From NCBI GenBank assembly GCA_016748015.1, contig JAAOMT010000352.1, forward strand, positions 186,001-250,000: a stretch of 64,000 bases of DNA, given 5' to 3'. This document shows, one piece after another, positions 60,854 to 64,000 of the stretch. Below the pieces are notes generated by a model that was given only the letters and a program-made list of their open reading frames with translations, was not told the DNA's origin and did no database searches. Origin of the DNA: Geosiphon pyriformis. Taxonomy: Eukaryota; Glomeromycota; Glomeromycetes; Archaeosporales; Geosiphonaceae. Position numbers and translations under genes: made by a program. Numbering within the stretch: the stretch's first letter is position 1; each line of letters begins with the position of its first letter.

Positions 60854-62960
60854 TAGTGAAATTGTTAGTGGTGTTAATCTTGTCTCATTTTTGAGAGGTT
60901 ATTAATATTGGTGTGTAGTTTTCCTGATTTGTGATGTACAATATATTTGTAGTCTGCTAGAAAATCATTTCATTAAGACTGTTTGGCACTTTGTTCAGTT
61001 TTCTTTTTATTGAGCCATTTGAGGCCAATATTGTCAGTTATGATGTCAAATTTTTTTTCATTCTTTAGGTATTGTTGAAAATGTTTAATAGCCCAAATAA
61101 CTGCAGCAGCTTCTAATTTAGTTGAGCCATATTTGAGTTTTGTTGGTTTAAGTGTTCTATTGACATAGTCAATAATTTGTTCTTGGCTATTTTCATCCAA
61201 TTGTAACAAAATGGCACCAAATGCTATATGTAAGGCATCAGTGACTAGTTGGAACTATTTGTTAAAGTCTGAGTAAGCAAGAACTGAGACTGTTGTCAAT
61301 TTTGTTTTGAGAATTTCAAAAGCTTTTTGTTGTTTTTTAGTCTATTGATATGGCATGTTTTTGTTGGTAAGATAATTGAGTGGTTTGGCAATTTCTGAAA
61401 ATTTTTTTATGAATTTTTGATAGTAAGAAACTAATCNNNNNNNNNNNNNNNNNNNNTAGTGAAATTGTTAGTGGTGTTAATCTTGTCTCATTTTTGAGAG
61501 GTTATTAATATTGGTGTGTAGTTTTCCTGATTTGTGATGTACAATATATTTGTAGTCTGCTAGAAAATCATTTCATTAAGACTGTTTGGCACTTTGTTCA
61601 GTTTTCTTTTTATTGAGCCATTTGAGGCCAATATTGTCAGTTATGATGTCAAATTTTTTTTCATTCTTTAGGTATTGTTGAAAATGTTTAATAGCCCAAA
61701 TAACTGCAGCAGCTTCTAATTTAGTTGAGCCATATTTGAGTTTTGTTGGTTTAAGTGTTCTATTGACATAGTCAATAATTTGTTCTTGGCTATTTTCATC
61801 CAATTGTAACAAAATGGCACCAAATGCTATATGTAAGGCATCAGTGACTAGTTGGAACTATTTGTTAAAGTCTGAGTAAGCAAGAACTGAGACTGTTGTC
61901 AATTTTGTTTTGAGAATTTCAAAAGCTTTTTGTTGTTTTTTAGTCTATTGATATGGCATGTTTTTGTTGGTAAGATAATTGAGTGGTTTGGCAATTTCTG
62001 AAAATTTTTTTATGAATTTTTGATAGTAAGAAACTAATCCTATAAATCCTTGTAGTTCTGTGGTATTTTTGGGTATTTAAAAGTTTTTAATAGTACTGAT
62101 TGTTCTAAGATTTGGTTTGACTCCATCTTTGCTAACAATATGTCTAAAAAAGATTAAACTTGTTTTTCCAAAATGACATTTTTCAATGTTTAACTTTAAT
62201 TCTGCTTTCCATAATTATTGAAAAACTTCTCATAGATAAATAAGATGAGCTTCAAAGCTTGGTGAATACACATTAGTATTATCAAGATAGACAATTACTG
62301 ATTGCCATAAGAGTTCTTCATATACAACATTCATGAATCATTGGAATGTTGCTAGTATATTGCAGAGTTCAAAAGGCATAACATTGAACTTATAGTTTCT
62401 TCTTTGAGTGATAAATGCTGTTTTGGGTCGATTTTTTGGATCCATTTCGACTTGCTAGTATCTACTTTCCAAATCTAAAGTTGAAAAGAACTTGGCTTTT
62501 TCTAAAGCATCTAACATGTTATCAATTCTTGGAAGAGGGTAGGCATCTCTAATTGTGATGCTGTTGAGCTAATAATAATCTATGCAGAATTTGATTTTTC
62601 TATTTTTCTTTTTAATAAGAACTATTGGTAAGGCCCATAGACTTTTTAATGATTAAATCAATCTATTATTGAGCATTTTTTGGATCTTTTCTCTGATAAA
62701 TTGGTGGCTGGCAGACAGTACTTGATAAGTTTATTGTTATTTTAGTAGAGCATCTCCTGTGTGGATCTGGTGTTGAACAATATCAGTTTTTCCAAGGTCA
62801 TTGTTGTCTTTTGCAAATATGTCTGCAAATTCAGCTATTAGCTATTTTAATTGTCTTTGTTGTTAGGGTTCTAAGGAACTCATGTTGATTTGAGAGAGTT
62901 TTTCTTCCAAAAGGTGGTAGTTTTCAGTAGTAGAGATGATATTTGGATTTGGAAATAGTG
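60854..62960 (-). pseudogene. G2 RT and RNase H, third copy (RNase H duplicated in the assembly)
   Basis: RT from about 62960 to 62040, with a YLDN motif near 62290 like the first copy and a FNVMPF block at about 62365. RNase H (AIKHFQQYLKNEKKFDIITDN, WLNKKKTEQ) appears twice, at 61812-61576 and 61209-60973, identical in sequence and on opposite sides of the N gap. One of the two is presumably artificial. The RNase H TDN Asp, lost in the first copy, is kept here. Confidence 0.75.
61437..61456. other. Assembly gap (20 N)
   Basis: A run of exactly 20 N. The 583 bases before it (60854-61436) are repeated after it (61457-62039), which points to overlapping contig ends that were not merged. Confidence 0.95.
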
Positions 62961-64000
62961 TATGTCTTATAATTTCGATGAAATTAGAGACAATTTAAGG
63001 GTTTTTATCTTGGAAGATATTACTGTATATAATTCCAATTTCTAATTTGTTCAATAAGACAATAGGGTAATTATTGGGGTTGTAAAATGTAACTCAAAAT
63101 TTTTTCATTCCTTTGAGAATATAAATGTTTGGGATTGAGATTTCATGCTTTAAACAAATTTGTTCATTAGACTCAAAGATTTGTTAGATAGTGGTGGGTT
63201 TTAAACAAGTGTAAATTTCATAATGTTCTCCAAAAGATGAAATGGTAATTGGTTGGGGAAGTTGAAGAATCTGGTAGAATTCATTCTGTGCATTAAGAGC
63301 TATGTTTACTGGCATTGTAAATCGTTCAATTGAACCAAAATCTTGAGTTTCTTTTTCACTTTTTCCTAATTGTTCTCTGTTTCTTATTGATTGTAAACCC
63401 AAAATATTGATTAAAGATAGGTAAATTGCTTGGGCAATTTTTTCAGCATGTTCAATTCTGAATAGTTTGTCTGTTTTATTCTACAACATGATGGTAATGT
63501 CTCCAGTATATTCTGCATCTATGACTTCTCTAACATTGATTCCTTTGCTTGCCAATAATGATTTGGATGCAATTTGAATCATTGCTCCAGGTGGAATTTG
63601 AAGAGTGTTTTTGAGATTGATTTTTGTCAAGAACTTTGGTTAGAGAACCAAAGTATCTTTTCTTGGGTATTTTAGATCATATTTAATATCAATCTTGTGT
63701 GCTTTTTTTGGTCTAATTCCTTGACCATGATTGTCAAAATATTTAAGTTGTAGGGGTGATTGATTTTCAAGAAGATAAATGGGAATGGTTGGTAGTTCTT
63801 CTACCCGTTCAGATACTCCAAATTCGATTTCATTTTCATTATTCTCATCTGGCAGGGAAATGCTAAGAGCATAGCATTCTAAACACCATTGGTTATTACA
63901 AGACATAACACATTCTTCACATAATTAAATGTTTATTTGCTCTAATTATTGAATTTGAGCTTTTTTGGTTGGATATGTATAACTTGTAATTTGGTGGTAG
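62960..64000 (-). pseudogene. G2 dUTPase and Cys-rich region, third copy, partial
   Basis: The minus strand encodes KIDIKYDLKYPRKDTLVL (motif 1, about 63660-63700), SKSLLASKGINV and IDAEYTGDITIM (motifs 2-3, 63490-63570), KIAQAIYL (63420-63450) and DFGSIERF (motif 5, degraded) near 63325-63345. Upstream Cys pairs (CNNQWCLECYAL) appear by 63890. The sequence leaves the window at 64000. Confidence 0.75.

Larger units (their letters stand above)
57618..64000 (-). mobile_element. G2 retroelement, third copy, minus strand, runs off the window
   Basis: 3' LTR, post-integrase ORF, integrase, RNase H, RT and dUTPase are all readable on the minus strand, in the same order as 24323-34233. It contains a 20-N gap and a duplicated segment that is probably an assembly artefact. 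The 5' half is beyond position 64000. It inserted into the G1 gag at 57617. Confidence 0.88.

Overview
The window looks like a very AT-rich, repeat-dense fungal nuclear contig. The best inference is an arbuscular mycorrhizal fungus (Glomeromycotina, Rhizophagus-like). The grounds are a three-exon gene for a Ser/Asn-rich protein with ASH/MSP-like domains, surrounded by decayed Ty3-type LTR elements (some with a dUTPase module), LINE fragments and a pogo-like DNA transposon. The organism call rests on my memory of such repeats, not on a search.

Only one gene looks intact and functional: positions 13331 down to 8034 on the minus strand, with two phase-0 introns that I inferred. It sits in a 6.7-16.3 kb island of less repetitive DNA that also holds microsatellites. 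Almost everything else is mobile DNA. I use three provisional LTR family names. G1 has an LTR of about 0.75-0.9 kb starting TGTTATTTATA. G2 has an LTR of about 0.94-0.98 kb starting TGTTACCAG. G3 has an LTR of about 0.65-0.7 kb starting TRTTATRRTTGA.

Layout: 1-6182 is G1 LTR edge, LINE scrap, G2 solo LTR, then a 5'-truncated G3 element. 6183-6712 is a LINE 3' end with a roughly 260 bp (AAT)n tail. 8034-13331 is the host gene. 16310-18166 is a LINE fragment, and 18903-19859 an old solo G2 LTR. 21867-39420 is a G3 element split by a nearly complete 9.9 kb G2 element (24323-34233). 39530-40184 is a solo G3 LTR. 40597-52681 is a minus-strand G2 element interrupted by a short G1 element (43335-46860) and by a TIR-bounded pogo-like transposon (46992-51252). 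From 52682 to the end, G1 minus, G1 plus and G2 minus elements are stacked by successive insertion. A 20-N assembly gap at 61437-61456 is flanked by an exact 583 bp duplication.

The G2 element is the most informative. Its order is LTR, PBS, gag (zinc knuckle), protease, Cys-rich region plus dUTPase, RT, RNase H, integrase, then an additional ORF that reads through the polypurine tract into the 3' LTR. The G1 family has a homologous extra ORF at the same place, and G3 has one in the same position. Coding copies are riddled with stops that mostly fall where Trp or Gln is expected, and several catalytic Asp or Gly codons show G-to-A changes. This fits cytosine-deamination decay.
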